Notes under the pieces: generated by a model
What the model saw: the letters and a program-made list of their open reading frames with translations, nothing else
Database searches by the model: none
What the model was told of the DNA's origin: nothing
In this document: positions 15,662-23,274 of the stretch, in pieces
Numbering within the stretch: the first letter of the stretch is position 1
Layout of the letters: each line of letters opens with the position of its first letter
Translations under genes and position numbers: made by a program
NCBI RefSeq assembly: GCF_000516555.1
Contig: NZ_AZSJ01000004.1
Span: forward strand, 1 to 64,000
Source of the DNA: Afipia sp. P52-10
GTDB lineage: Bacteria > Pseudomonadota > Alphaproteobacteria > Rhizobiales > Xanthobacteraceae
Length of the DNA: 64,000 nucleotides
Reading direction: 5' to 3'

Positions 15662-16589
15662 GTTCACTCCAAACACCATCCTGGAGCTTCCTTATCTCCT
15701 TTCCTCGTCGGGTGAAGAACATCACCGTTGGATTGCCAAGCTCACGCGCGATCAAGGGAAGAACTGTGTTGCAACTTCTGCACATAGGCCGATCAATATA
15801 GACTTCAAGCATTTCCCCCCGCAAAGAGCCACCATTTCGACGCGCAGCTCGCAGGAGTACCGTGGCTTCAGCATGAAAGAGTGCATTGTTAGGCATCATG
15901 CCAATATTATCCTGTTTCATGGTCTCAGGATACTTGGAGAGCAAGACATTTCTCATCTCATTAGCGGCAGCTCGATCTTCCCGTGAATAGGATGACAAAC
16001 TTGAACTCGATCCAAATATGTTCTCACCTTTGAAATTGGTGAGGCCAATAGTTCCCTCCTCGTGACCGAATAAATCACGGTCGAGATTCTCAGATCTAAA
16101 AGCCTTGACTAACTCATCAGCAATCTGAGCTAGGATTGCAAACCCACCAACCCGACCTAGTCGTGGCCTGTCCGCACTCGCCAGCCGCCCATCATAGTTA
16201 CCACTGCTCCCACCGCCCTCCCGCGTCCACCTTCCGCTACCCTCGTTATGTTTCGGAATGCGCGGTTGATAGAGATAGTGGTCCGATCTCTGCGAGGGAT
16301 TGAGCGCCTTCAGCTTAAGCCGCAAATGCAGATCGTAAAGCTGCAGCAGCTCGAGCTTCTGTTGCGCCAGCCAGCGGCGCTCACGGCGCAGGTCCTCAAC
16401 CGAGCGCTCCTCCTCGGCAACATGCTCCTTTCGCTCCACCGTCGCGCCGGCAAGCTGTGCGAACGCCGTCGCCTGCCAGGCGCCCGGCGTGAAGTAGCGC
16501 TCCATGTCTGGGCGAAGGTAACGCCCCGCGTCGGGGCGCATCCAGCGGTTGCGCTGCTGCGCCTCCCCTGTCTCGTTGATGCTGTTCAT
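15654..16589 (-). CDS. Polymorphic toxin with cytidine-deaminase-like C-terminal domain
   Basis: The protein has 311 residues. The start ATG overlaps the protease stop (ATGA), so it is co-translated with head genes. Residues 1-35 carry MRPDAGRYLRPDMERYF, 45-105 form a charged coiled coil, and a linker follows (YLYQPRIPKHNEGSGRWT). The C-terminal domain has the zinc signature of the deaminase fold: H239-A-E241 with FHAEATVLLRAA, then P-M-C270-R-S-C273. Immediately downstream is an Imm1-like gene. By family analogy it would deaminate nucleic acid bases or nucleotides in a target cell. How it leaves the producer is not shown; virion packaging is an inference from gene position. Confidence 0.8.
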   Translation of the reverse strand: MNSINETGEAQQRNRWMRPDAGRYLRPDMERYFTPGAWQATAFAQLAGATVERKEHVAEEERSVEDLRRERRWLAQQKLELLQLYDLHLRLKLKALNPSQRSDHYLYQPRIPKHNEGSGRWTREGGGSSGNYDGRLASADRPRLGRVGGFAILAQIADELVKAFRSENLDRDLFGHEEGTIGLTNFKGENIFGSSSSLSSYSREDRAAANEMRNVLLSKYPETMKQDNIGMMPNNALFHAEATVLLRAARRNGGSLRGEMLEVYIDRPMCRSCNTVLPLIARELGNPTVMFFTRRGKEIRKLQDGVWSEHE

Positions 16590-17251
16590 CGGCCGAGCCC
16601 CAGTCCGCGGCGAACGGCCTCCCGCGTCGGGCGCACACCAAAAGCGCACTGCGCGTCGTGACTACGTGCGGCAGACTTCGCCGCAGGCTGCGAACACAGA
16701 CCGCCCGGCGGGTCGCCCTTCCCGATCGCGTCCCATGCGACTTCGGCGCGCCTCCGCGCCGGCGAAGGTTTTGGCCGGGAGGAAGCTGCCTTCGCTGCGT
16801 GAACGCGGGCCCCCGCCAGCAGCGGGAACGTGACGATCGAGATTTCCCAGAGATCGACCTGATGCAGCTTGCGCACCCGCGTCTTCGGATCGATCCGCGA
16901 CGTCACCGTGCGGTAGCCGATCGACAAGCCGTCGATCGCGCCAGCCTTCACCAGCGCCAGCAGTTCACGGCCGCGCGCGACATCAGGAATCAACCGCCCC
17001 CGCGCCCATAGCCCGCGAAAATCCTCGCGCAGCTCGAGCCAGATGCCGACCGGCTCGGCAGGGTCGTGTTGAAACAGCATCGGAATCCGGCGCAGGCCGC
17101 GGTTTGCCAGCGTCTTTTGAAACGCGCCGGGCATGACCATGTCCCGGGCCTGGTCGATTTCGCCAAACAGACTGGCATAGCCTTCCACAGCACCATCGAC
17201 GCTGAGGGTGACGCGCGGCGGCGCGAAGGGAGATGAAATGGAGGCGTGCAT
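16586..17251 (-). CDS. HK97-family prohead protease
   Basis: The protein has 221 residues from the ATG at 17251, which has GAGGGA seven bases upstream; an ATG two codons earlier is possible. It contains GYASLFGEIDQARDMVMPGA, the catalytic-His region MLFQHDPAEPVGIWLELRED and GLSIGYRTVTSR with the nucleophile Ser, then LWEISIVTFPLLAGA. This matches U35-type proteases that mature the capsid. The C-terminus after about residue 150 is basic and low in complexity. Two broken copies of parts of this gene lie downstream in the toxin region. Confidence 0.88.
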   Translation of the reverse strand: MHASISSPFAPPRVTLSVDGAVEGYASLFGEIDQARDMVMPGAFQKTLANRGLRRIPMLFQHDPAEPVGIWLELREDFRGLWARGRLIPDVARGRELLALVKAGAIDGLSIGYRTVTSRIDPKTRVRKLHQVDLWEISIVTFPLLAGARVHAAKAASSRPKPSPARRRAEVAWDAIGKGDPPGGLCSQPAAKSAARSHDAQCAFGVRPTREAVRRGLGLGR

Positions 17252-17310
17252 GGGCATTCCCTCGCGCGCATGGCGCGGTGGTTGGTCGGAACGACGATGA
17301 GATGAAACGG

Positions 17311-17463
17311 TTAGTGGCTGCGCGTGCGGGCCTTGCGCCGCAACGGCTTCCGGCGGGCGGCCTGCTCCGGCGCGCGCCGGCTGGCCTTGTCGAGATGCGC
17401 GAGGAATTCGCGGAAGATCGTCAGGTGATCGGGCTTGTGTTTGCGCTCGGGTCTACGCGGCAT
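17311..17463 (-). CDS. Small basic protein between g3.5-like gene and protease
   Basis: A 50-residue frame, MPRRPERKHKPDHLTIFREF then LAHLDKASRRAPEQAARRKP and an Arg/Lys-rich tail. It lies in the operon between the small membrane gene and the protease, without room for anything else. Short basic proteins here may help DNA packaging or scaffolding, but no family is recognised. Codon use and operon position support it as real. Confidence 0.55.
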   Translation of the reverse strand: MPRRPERKHKPDHLTIFREFLAHLDKASRRAPEQAARRKPLRRKARTRSH

Positions 17464-17492
17464 GGTGTATGGACTGTCCTTTCACGGCGTGC

Positions 17493-17705
17493 CTAATCCT
17501 CGCCCTCATTCCGGCCCTGGCTTCTGCCCTGAACCCTGCGGTTGAAACGCGAGAGCTCGCGCACGAAATCGTCGAAGCGGCGGGAGGCGGCAGCCAGTTC
17601 GCGCAGCGTTGACCACAGCGCGACGCTTGCCACCGACGCCCACAGGAACAGCGCGATGTGCGCGAGATCGCCGCGCTTGATGAAAATATCGATGAGTTCA
17701 AACAT
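17493..17705 (-). CDS. Small membrane protein, GTA g3.5 position
   Basis: The protein has 70 residues from the ATG at 17705. It has one hydrophobic helix (LAHIALFLWASVASVALW) followed by an amphipathic helix (LRELAAASRRFDDFVREL) and a basic tail. The gene sits between portal and protease, where RcGTA carries its small g3.5 gene. A longer start six codons upstream is less likely. Function is unknown; a portal- or membrane-associated assembly factor is possible. Confidence 0.6.
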   Translation of the reverse strand: MFELIDIFIKRGDLAHIALFLWASVASVALWSTLRELAAASRRFDDFVRELSRFNRRVQGRSQGRNEGED

Positions 17706-17782
17706 GATGATGGCTTCCGGCATGATCCCGAAAAATGGGAACCGGCTTTCGGCAGCAGATCATGCCAATGAGATACGCTGCT

Positions 17783-18958
17783 TCAGGCGATCTGATCGCC
17801 GCCTTCGATCGGACCGTAGCCCGTGGCTTCGCGCTTCTCGTTCAATGTCAGGAATGGCGAGGACGAAACCCGGCTCCACAGCGCAGCGCGATCGGACGAC
17901 AGCGCCTCGACGCGGTCGGTGTCGATGCCGATGCGCAGGTCGTCACCGAATTGCGGCGCGAGCCAATGTACCAGCGAACTCGCCACGCGCGAGGCCAGCG
18001 GCAGCACTGTCTGCCGCCACAGCGCGCGGTTCGCTTCCTGATAGTTCGCATACGTATTGTCGCCGGGGATGCCAAGAAGCATCGGCGGCACGCCGAAGGA
18101 CAGTGCGATTTCGCGCGCTGCCGCGTGTTTCGCCTGCAGGAAATCCATGTCCTTCGGCGACAATGACATCGCCTTCCAGTCGAGCCCGCCCTCCAGCAGC
18201 AGCGGCCGTCCGGCGTTGGTCGCGCCCTGATAGGTGTCGGTCAGCTCGCGCTTCAGCCGGTCAAACTGATTTTCGGAGAGCATGGCGCCATCGGGCCCGG
18301 AATAGACCAGTGCCCCGGACGGCCGCGCCGCATTGTCGAGCAGCGCCTTGTTCCAGCGCGCTGCCGCATTGTGCGTATCGACCGCGATGGCAGCCGCCTC
18401 GATCGGCGCCAGCCCGTAGTGATCGTCAAGAGGATGGAAGAACGTCAGATGCAGGATCGGCGGCACGCCGTCCTGGATTTGGTCGAAGCGGACGCTGCGG
18501 CTGCTCACGCTGTATTCATATGCTTCCGGCCAGCCGTCGGCGCCCGGCACTACCTTCATCCGGTCTGGCCGCAACGCATAAAGCTCGCGGACCTGATCAT
18601 TGATCGTCACCGCCTCCACATAGGCATTGCCCGCCAGCAACAGGTGGGCGTACAGCCCCTCCAGGAAGCTCGTTCCGTCTTGCCTTGCGTTCGGCTTCGC
18701 GAGCAGTTGCGCCAGCGGATGAACGCTGCGCTCTTCATCGCCTTCGTAGAAGACGAGGACACATGACGCCGCACTTTGCGCGATCAGGCGAACAGCGCCA
18801 TGTACGATGGCATTCGAGAGATAGCCCTCGCGCGACAGCGCTGCATAATCCTTCGGAGTCCAGCGTGCGCGTCCGCCGCTCTCGATGGCGAGCAGATGCG
18901 CGGTGCGGCTCGCCTTTGTTTCAGGCGGACGCAAGAGATTCTTAATGCGATCGAACAT
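17783..18958 (-). CDS. Phage portal protein
   Basis: The protein has 391 residues and is a typical HK97/GTA-type portal: N-terminal helix, GRARWTPKDYAALSREGYLS, AIVHGAVRLIAQSAAS, YAHLLLAGNAYVEAV, the PILHLTFFHPLDDHYGLAPI segment, and ALSFGVPPMLLGIPGDNTYA near residue 310. It forms the dodecameric ring through which the terminase packages DNA. Its gene follows the large terminase gene with a 51-base gap, standard for this phage type. Confidence 0.92.
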   Translation of the reverse strand: MFDRIKNLLRPPETKASRTAHLLAIESGGRARWTPKDYAALSREGYLSNAIVHGAVRLIAQSAASCVLVFYEGDEERSVHPLAQLLAKPNARQDGTSFLEGLYAHLLLAGNAYVEAVTINDQVRELYALRPDRMKVVPGADGWPEAYEYSVSSRSVRFDQIQDGVPPILHLTFFHPLDDHYGLAPIEAAAIAVDTHNAAARWNKALLDNAARPSGALVYSGPDGAMLSENQFDRLKRELTDTYQGATNAGRPLLLEGGLDWKAMSLSPKDMDFLQAKHAAAREIALSFGVPPMLLGIPGDNTYANYQEANRALWRQTVLPLASRVASSLVHWLAPQFGDDLRIGIDTDRVEALSSDRAALWSRVSSSPFLTLNEKREATGYGPIEGGDQIA

Positions 18959-19009
18959 CGCGCTCCTTCTCAGATCTGTGAATTGCGAAACCGTGAATTG
19001 AATCGATCG

Positions 19010-20380
19010 TTAGAGCTCGCGCATGCGCGGCCCCTCGCCGCGCCCGAACGACAACGACGATATCGCCCACACCAGCGCATCGAGCCGGTCCGGCGAGTGG
19101 CCGGAGGAGAATCCGCTCAGATCGAAGTCGCACATCTCGTCTTCAAGTTCGGGAAAGCTGCCGACATGCCTGACCCGCCCCTGTTCATAGAGCGCGGCGA
19201 CGGGTTCAGCTCGCAACCACTTGCCGCGGCTCGCCCGGACGGACACCACCGGCACGTTCCTGTCGACCTCCCCCATCACGGTGCGGACCATCTCGCCACC
19301 TTGATTGACCTCGACGACCAGCGCGTCGGCCTCAAGCCGCCGCCACAACGCGATCGCCTTCGATGCCCATCCAACCGGCGTCATGCGAGCCACCGTCGCG
19401 TCGGCCAACACGTAAACCATTCCATCGTGCCCTATCCCCGCAGCAACGATACCACAGGCATCCGCGCGATCGCCGGACGAGGCCGGCGGATCGACCGCAA
19501 CCACGATGCGTTTCAGCGTGGGTATCGCATCAGTACGGCAACGCTCGATCGTCGCCCGCGACCAGAGCGCGTCGGGACGCTCGTCGATCAATTCGCCATC
19601 GAGCTCTTGTCGGCCCAACCGCGTCCCACCATATCGCGACATCACGTTCCGCAGGAACGCAGGGGCCAGATTGTATGCATTCAGATACGTCGGCGCATGA
19701 GTCGTCGCCACCGTGTGATCGTTGATCAGCCTCTTGAGCAGGGGTGTTGGTCGTGGTGTGGTTGTGATCATCTGCCGCGGCCTATCCCCGAGCCGAAGAC
19801 CGAACTGCAGCGTGTCGAAGGTCGCTTGCGCATATCGCCACTTTGCAATCTCGTCGGCCCAGGCAATCTCGAATTGAGGACCGCGCAAGCTTTCCGGATC
19901 ATCGGCGGAGAAGGCATATGCAACCGCCCCATTCTTCCACTCGACTCGCTTACGGGATGGAATCCACAATGGCCGGTCGCTGCGGGAATGCACCGACAGC
20001 AATCCGGAGGAGCCTTCGATCATAACCTCACGCACATCGTGTTCGGTTTCGCCGACCAATGCGATCTGCGATGCTGGCCTGTCGGCGAAAGGGGAGAGCC
20101 CGAGCGCCTGCGCTCTGATCCATTCCGCGCCTGCGCGCGTTTTGCCGGCACCACGCCCTCCGATCAGCAGCCAGGTCGTCCAATCGCTTCCATCGTTTGC
20201 TCGTTCCGGCGGCAACTGATGCGGATGTGCAAAGACGTTCCACCAACTGTTGAAAACGTCAACGTCAATCGGTCGCAGTCTCGTCAGGACATACAATCTT
20301 TGCTTCGGCGATAAGCCCTTCCAGACGTCGCGCAAGCTCTCGCCGGAGTTGATCGATATCGCGCGGGATTTCGTCGTCAT
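19010..20380 (-). CDS. Terminase large subunit
   Basis: The protein has 456 residues from the ATG at 20380, overlapping the upstream gene by 116 bases. The ATPase domain has Walker A LLIGGRGAGKTRAGAEWIR and Walker B FEIAWADEIAKW; the nuclease domain starts at IVVAVDPPASSGDRADACGI and ends with SPDRLDALVWAISSL. This is the GTA/HK97-like TerL family. It cuts and translocates DNA into the prohead. A later alternative start without overlap would remove part of a conserved N-terminal helix (LSPKQRLYVLTRL), so the upstream start is preferred. Confidence 0.9.
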   Translation of the reverse strand: MTTKSRAISINSGESLRDVWKGLSPKQRLYVLTRLRPIDVDVFNSWWNVFAHPHQLPPERANDGSDWTTWLLIGGRGAGKTRAGAEWIRAQALGLSPFADRPASQIALVGETEHDVREVMIEGSSGLLSVHSRSDRPLWIPSRKRVEWKNGAVAYAFSADDPESLRGPQFEIAWADEIAKWRYAQATFDTLQFGLRLGDRPRQMITTTPRPTPLLKRLINDHTVATTHAPTYLNAYNLAPAFLRNVMSRYGGTRLGRQELDGELIDERPDALWSRATIERCRTDAIPTLKRIVVAVDPPASSGDRADACGIVAAGIGHDGMVYVLADATVARMTPVGWASKAIALWRRLEADALVVEVNQGGEMVRTVMGEVDRNVPVVSVRASRGKWLRAEPVAALYEQGRVRHVGSFPELEDEMCDFDLSGFSSGHSPDRLDALVWAISSLSFGRGEGPRMREL

Positions 20381-20732
20381 CAGCCGGCTTCTGCTTACCT
20401 CGTTCGTTACGCAAGTTTGTAACTTCCCGCAGCGTCCGCGCGAGCGATGCAAGCGTCCGCGCGCGGCGTTCGGCTTCGGCGTGTCGCCCCTCCTCCGCTC
20501 CGTTACCATCCAAGATGAGATCGATCCGCGTCAATTCGCGCTCGATCGAACGGCTCACCCGCCCGACAAGTTCGCTGCCGTCACCTGGATACTCATCTGC
20601 AGTGGACGTGAGCACAGGTATGTCCTGCGGCTGATCAGACTTGGTATCGGGCTTGGCTCCGGGCCTTGCATTTTTCTTCTTCGGGCGAGATGTCGCGGCG
20701 GTCTTTTTCGAATTTGTCTTCTTTACAGCCAT
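20265..20732 (-). CDS. Small terminase-like protein
   Basis: The protein has 155 residues from the ATG at 20732 with SD GAGGAG. The N-terminus is Lys/Arg-rich and disordered (KKTNSKKTAATSRPKKKNAR); the C-terminal two thirds are helical and charged, with RSIERELTRIDLILDGNG and RRARTLASLARTLREVTNL. The gene directly precedes and overlaps the large terminase gene. Position and coiled-coil character suggest a small terminase or packaging-specificity protein, as in GTA g1, but the family assignment is from context. Confidence 0.65.
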   Translation of the reverse strand: MAVKKTNSKKTAATSRPKKKNARPGAKPDTKSDQPQDIPVLTSTADEYPGDGSELVGRVSRSIERELTRIDLILDGNGAEEGRHAEAERRARTLASLARTLREVTNLRNERGKQKPADDDEIPRDIDQLRRELARRLEGLIAEAKIVCPDETATD

Positions 20733-20753
20733 CGCGCTCCTCAATCGCCGCAA

Positions 20754-20906
20754 CTATGTGCGGAAGAAAATCAGCCATACGATCGCCATCAGCACGATCA
20801 CCGCGATCGTGCTGATCACAAGAACATTCCGCACGGAAGGACCAGGCTCAGCCTGGCGGGCCTCACGGGTGGTTTCAACGATCTGCTCTCCACGTTTCTC
20901 TACCAT
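20754..20906 (-). CDS. Small single-span membrane protein
   Basis: A 50-residue frame with a good ribosome site (GAGG, six bases upstream of ATG): MVEKRGEQIVETTREARQAE followed by one transmembrane helix (VLVISTIAVIVLMAIVWLIF) and FRT. Similar short proteins with a TEARQA segment are common in Bradyrhizobium relatives and are probably chromosomal. It lies 21 bases upstream of the terminase start, so it may mark the right edge of the prophage or provide read-through into it. Confidence 0.6.
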   Translation of the reverse strand: MVEKRGEQIVETTREARQAEPGPSVRNVLVISTIAVIVLMAIVWLIFFRT

Positions 20907-21075
20907 TGCAACCTCACCGGCTCATTGGATCGACCTGCCCAGCAAAGCCAATGCGGCGCATCGATCATGGTTCCTGTGAACCAGGTTCCTTCCCGCAGCG
21001 CGGTCTCTCGATGCAGTTGTGGAGCATGCCTGGACAGTACCCAGCGAGCGTCACGCTGTCAAGGACTAATTTCTC
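20907..21075. other. Prophage right flank, no gene seen
   Basis: Between the small membrane gene and the insertion element. No integrase, attachment site, repressor or tRNA could be recognised. Any promoter for the phage operon should lie here, but no convincing -35/-10 pair was found. Confidence 0.5.
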
Positions 21076-21149
21076 ATAAACGGAAAATATTCGCATTTAT
21101 ATACTTGACTTAGCAGTTCGTTGCGCGATAAAAGGCCAAGGAGATAGTT

Positions 21150-22049
21150 ATGGCCGACATTTACGCACCCGAGTTCACTAACGAAGAAGCCGCGATCGCT
21201 CACGTTGAAAAGAGCCGCTGGCCGGATGCCGTTCATTGTCCGCATTGTGGGTCCTTTGCAGTCCGACGCATGGAAGGCCAGACGCAGACCGGAATGTTTC
21301 TTTGCAACGATTGCCGCGACAAGTTCACCTGCCGCACCAAGACGGTTATGGAGCGCTCGCATATCCCGGTTCATAAGTGGCTGCTTGCCATCCACCTGCT
21401 TGCGTCCAGCAAGAAGGGCATGTCCGCACACCAACTACACCGTATGCTTGGCATCACCTACAAAAGCGCTTGGTTCCTGTCCCATCGCATCCGTGAGGCC
21501 ATGATTGACGATAAAGGCGGACCGCTTGGCGGTCCCGGCAAGTCCGTTCATGCCGACGAAACCTACATCGGCAATTCATCGAAGCGCGCAAAGGGCTACA
21601 AGAAGGGCCATTCAAACAAAGAGCAGATTGTGGCTTTGGTTGACCCCAGAGGCCGCGCTCGCGTCGTTCACGTCAAGTCAGCGACCAAGAAAACCGCCCG
21701 CGAAATCCTCGTTAGCAACGTGTCTCGTAAGTCCGAACTGCACACCGACCAAAGCCGCCTCTACACTGAGGTTGGCAAGGAGTTTGCCGCGCACAAGACC
21801 GTTGAACATGGCTTCAACGGCTCCGGCTACCACACCACCAACGCTGCCGAGAACTACTTCGGCGTATTCAAGCGCGGAATGGTCGGCACCTATCACAAGT
21901 GCGATGCACAACACCTACAGCGCTACGTTACCGAGTTCGAATCTCGCCACAACAACCGCTCTGGCCTTGGCTTTTCCGATAAGATGCGCGCTGATACCCT
22001 GCTTAAGGGAATCGAAGGCAAGCGCCTGACCCATCGACGGCCTCACTGA
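21150..22049 (+). CDS. IS1595-family transposase
   Basis: The protein has 299 residues. The N-terminal zinc ribbon has CPHCGS and CNDCRDKF pairs, followed by a helical DNA-binding part (SAHQLHRMLGITYKSAWFLS). The catalytic domain shows VHADETYIGN, LHTDQSRLY and NAAENYFGVFKRGM, the DDE-like set of ISXO2-type enzymes. SD AAGGAG precedes the ATG. Length and motifs are intact, so the element may still be active. Confidence 0.93.
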   Translation: MADIYAPEFTNEEAAIAHVEKSRWPDAVHCPHCGSFAVRRMEGQTQTGMFLCNDCRDKFTCRTKTVMERSHIPVHKWLLAIHLLASSKKGMSAHQLHRMLGITYKSAWFLSHRIREAMIDDKGGPLGGPGKSVHADETYIGNSSKRAKGYKKGHSNKEQIVALVDPRGRARVVHVKSATKKTAREILVSNVSRKSELHTDQSRLYTEVGKEFAAHKTVEHGFNGSGYHTTNAAENYFGVFKRGMVGTYHKCDAQHLQRYVTEFESRHNNRSGLGFSDKMRADTLLKGIEGKRLTHRRPH

Positions 22050-22102
22050 GCTAAAAAACCGAAAGCAGGCGGTTAAGCGCTTTCTGGCTTGGAGGAAACG
22101 CA

Positions 22103-22333
22103 ATGAAGCCTGATTACATCTACCATGTAGCAGACCCCGAAGTTATCGGGCAGCAAGACAATATGCTGAATCTTCGCTTTCAAACAGTGGGAGAACAGCA
22201 AGGTCAGCATCGGAGAAGCGGAAAACATATCCACCTAGAGCTAACCCCTGCCTTTGCCATGCATCTGCTCGGGCTCTTGAGGCGGCACGTCAGCACTCCA
22301 GCTTCCACTTCCTTCTCCGGCAGGACGAATTGA
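22103..22333 (+). CDS. Small passenger protein of the IS element
   Basis: The protein has 76 residues, with a strong SD (GGAGG) eight bases before the ATG, 53 bases after the transposase stop. The text runs YIYHVADPEVIGQQDNMLN and HIHLELTPAFAMHLLGLLRR. No family is recognised. Small genes behind the transposase are frequent in IS1595-type elements of rhizobia; the role is unknown. Confidence 0.6.
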   Translation: MKPDYIYHVADPEVIGQQDNMLNLRFQTVGEQQGQHRRSGKHIHLELTPAFAMHLLGLLRRHVSTPASTSFSGRTN

Positions 22334-22357
22334 CGTGCCGCCGGCAGACGAGCGGCA

Positions 22358-22510
22358 CTAACCATCCTTTTTCTTCTTTGACTTTTTCACAGCCTTCTTC
22401 TTCCCTACCTTCATTTCAGATTGAGTCTTTGGCTTTGCGCTCAATAGGTTCTTGAGCGTCTTTTGGAAAATGGGGTCTTTGATAGGGTTTGTTTTCTTAA
22501 CGGACGGCAT
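22358..22510 (-). CDS. Small basic passenger protein
   Basis: A 50-residue frame: MPSVKKTNPIKDPIFQKTLK, then SAKPKTQSEMKVGKKKA and a Lys-rich end. The pattern DPxFQKxxxxxLxxxPKxxSEMK resembles small proteins that often travel with IS1595 elements in Bradyrhizobium relatives. Its ATG is the reverse of a CATATG whose other half starts the divergent cargo gene. No clear ribosome site; function unknown. Confidence 0.55.
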   Translation of the reverse strand: MPSVKKTNPIKDPIFQKTLKNLLSAKPKTQSEMKVGKKKAVKKSKKKKDG

Positions 22511-23143
22511 ATGAAAAAAAATCCATGGGACGGGGCGGAGCACGCCAAAACTTATTACGCTGCGGTAGGCGAACTTTGCAGCATATGGAGTTTCGTTGAG
22601 CGACTATACTCGCATTTAGCGTCCGATATGATGTCGCCAAGTCGGAAGTATCACGACATTGTATTCCGACATTTCGGGTTTGTCGCGCTACAGAAATTCC
22701 TTGAGGAATACGCCGATGCAACAATCAAGAAAGAAGCCCATCGAAAGCATATTGCTTATATCTCCAAATATGCAGATCGATGTCGGATCAATCGCAACTT
22801 GGTGGTTCACGCCGCAATAGATCGGATCGACAAAAAATCAACAGCTACCGCAACGCTTTTTGCCGATCAGAAGCGCCCAAAGAAACGAGAATCTCAAATA
22901 CGGCTTTCCGATATTCTACGTATTCGGAATCAGTGCGAAACTGTCGCAATGCTCATGTTGAGGGCGCAGGGGCTTTCGCCCCGTTATCAAAACACGATTC
23001 GGACCCTTGGAAAGCGGCGTCGAGTGCTGCTTGCAAAACCTGCTCTACCAAGAATCTTGGGGGAGAGTCCCCGAAAATCTCGAAAGCCGAAACCCCCGCC
23101 TCGACCATCGCGGGCGTCACGCCGCAAAGCGGCTTTTTCTTAG
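22511..23143 (+). CDS. Unknown passenger protein of the IS element
   Basis: The protein has 210 residues from the ATG at 22511; an upstream in-frame ATG overlaps the divergent gene. The N-terminal ~150 residues are helical (YYAAVGELCSIWSFVERLYS, YADRCRINRNLVVHAAIDRI) with an RNxxVHA-like segment reminiscent of HEPN-type or cell-surface-independent ribonuclease folds, although this is not certain. The C-terminal tail is Arg/Lys/Pro-rich and disordered. Codon use is less GC-rich than the neighbours, fitting mobile origin. Confidence 0.55.
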   Translation: MKKNPWDGAEHAKTYYAAVGELCSIWSFVERLYSHLASDMMSPSRKYHDIVFRHFGFVALQKFLEEYADATIKKEAHRKHIAYISKYADRCRINRNLVVHAAIDRIDKKSTATATLFADQKRPKKRESQIRLSDILRIRNQCETVAMLMLRAQGLSPRYQNTIRTLGKRRRVLLAKPALPRILGESPRKSRKPKPPPRPSRASRRKAAFS

Positions 23144-23274
23144 AATTATAATCGCCCATTAGGCGCTCCTTTCAAGGAGCGCACTCACATACTTTACCGG
23201 CCTGTCACGCGACCCTCAGATGGAGTCACGGATATGTTAAGTATAAACGGAAAATATTCCAAACAGTCGAGCGC

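Larger units (their letters stand above)
21076..23259. mobile_element. IS1595-family element with passenger genes
   Basis: The unit holds an ISXO2/IS1595-type transposase and three small passenger genes. Short imperfect inverted repeats (TATACTTGACTTA at 21100, and TATACTTAACATA in the complement at 23245) lie near the ends. Outside them a 17-base direct repeat, ATAAACGGAAAATATTC, occurs at 21076-21092 and 23243-23259. IS1595 normally makes 8-base duplications, so the precise ends are uncertain. The element lies between the prophage flank and the 3' end of an MFS gene, interrupting neither. Confidence 0.7.

Noticed and set aside
18776-20314. 512-codon plus-strand frame over portal and terminase
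   Set aside because: Shadow of the large terminase and portal genes, which have intact motifs on the minus strand.
20907-21149. Prophage attachment site near the right edge
   Set aside because: No tRNA end or integrase nearby and the left end is outside the window, so no att pair can be compared.
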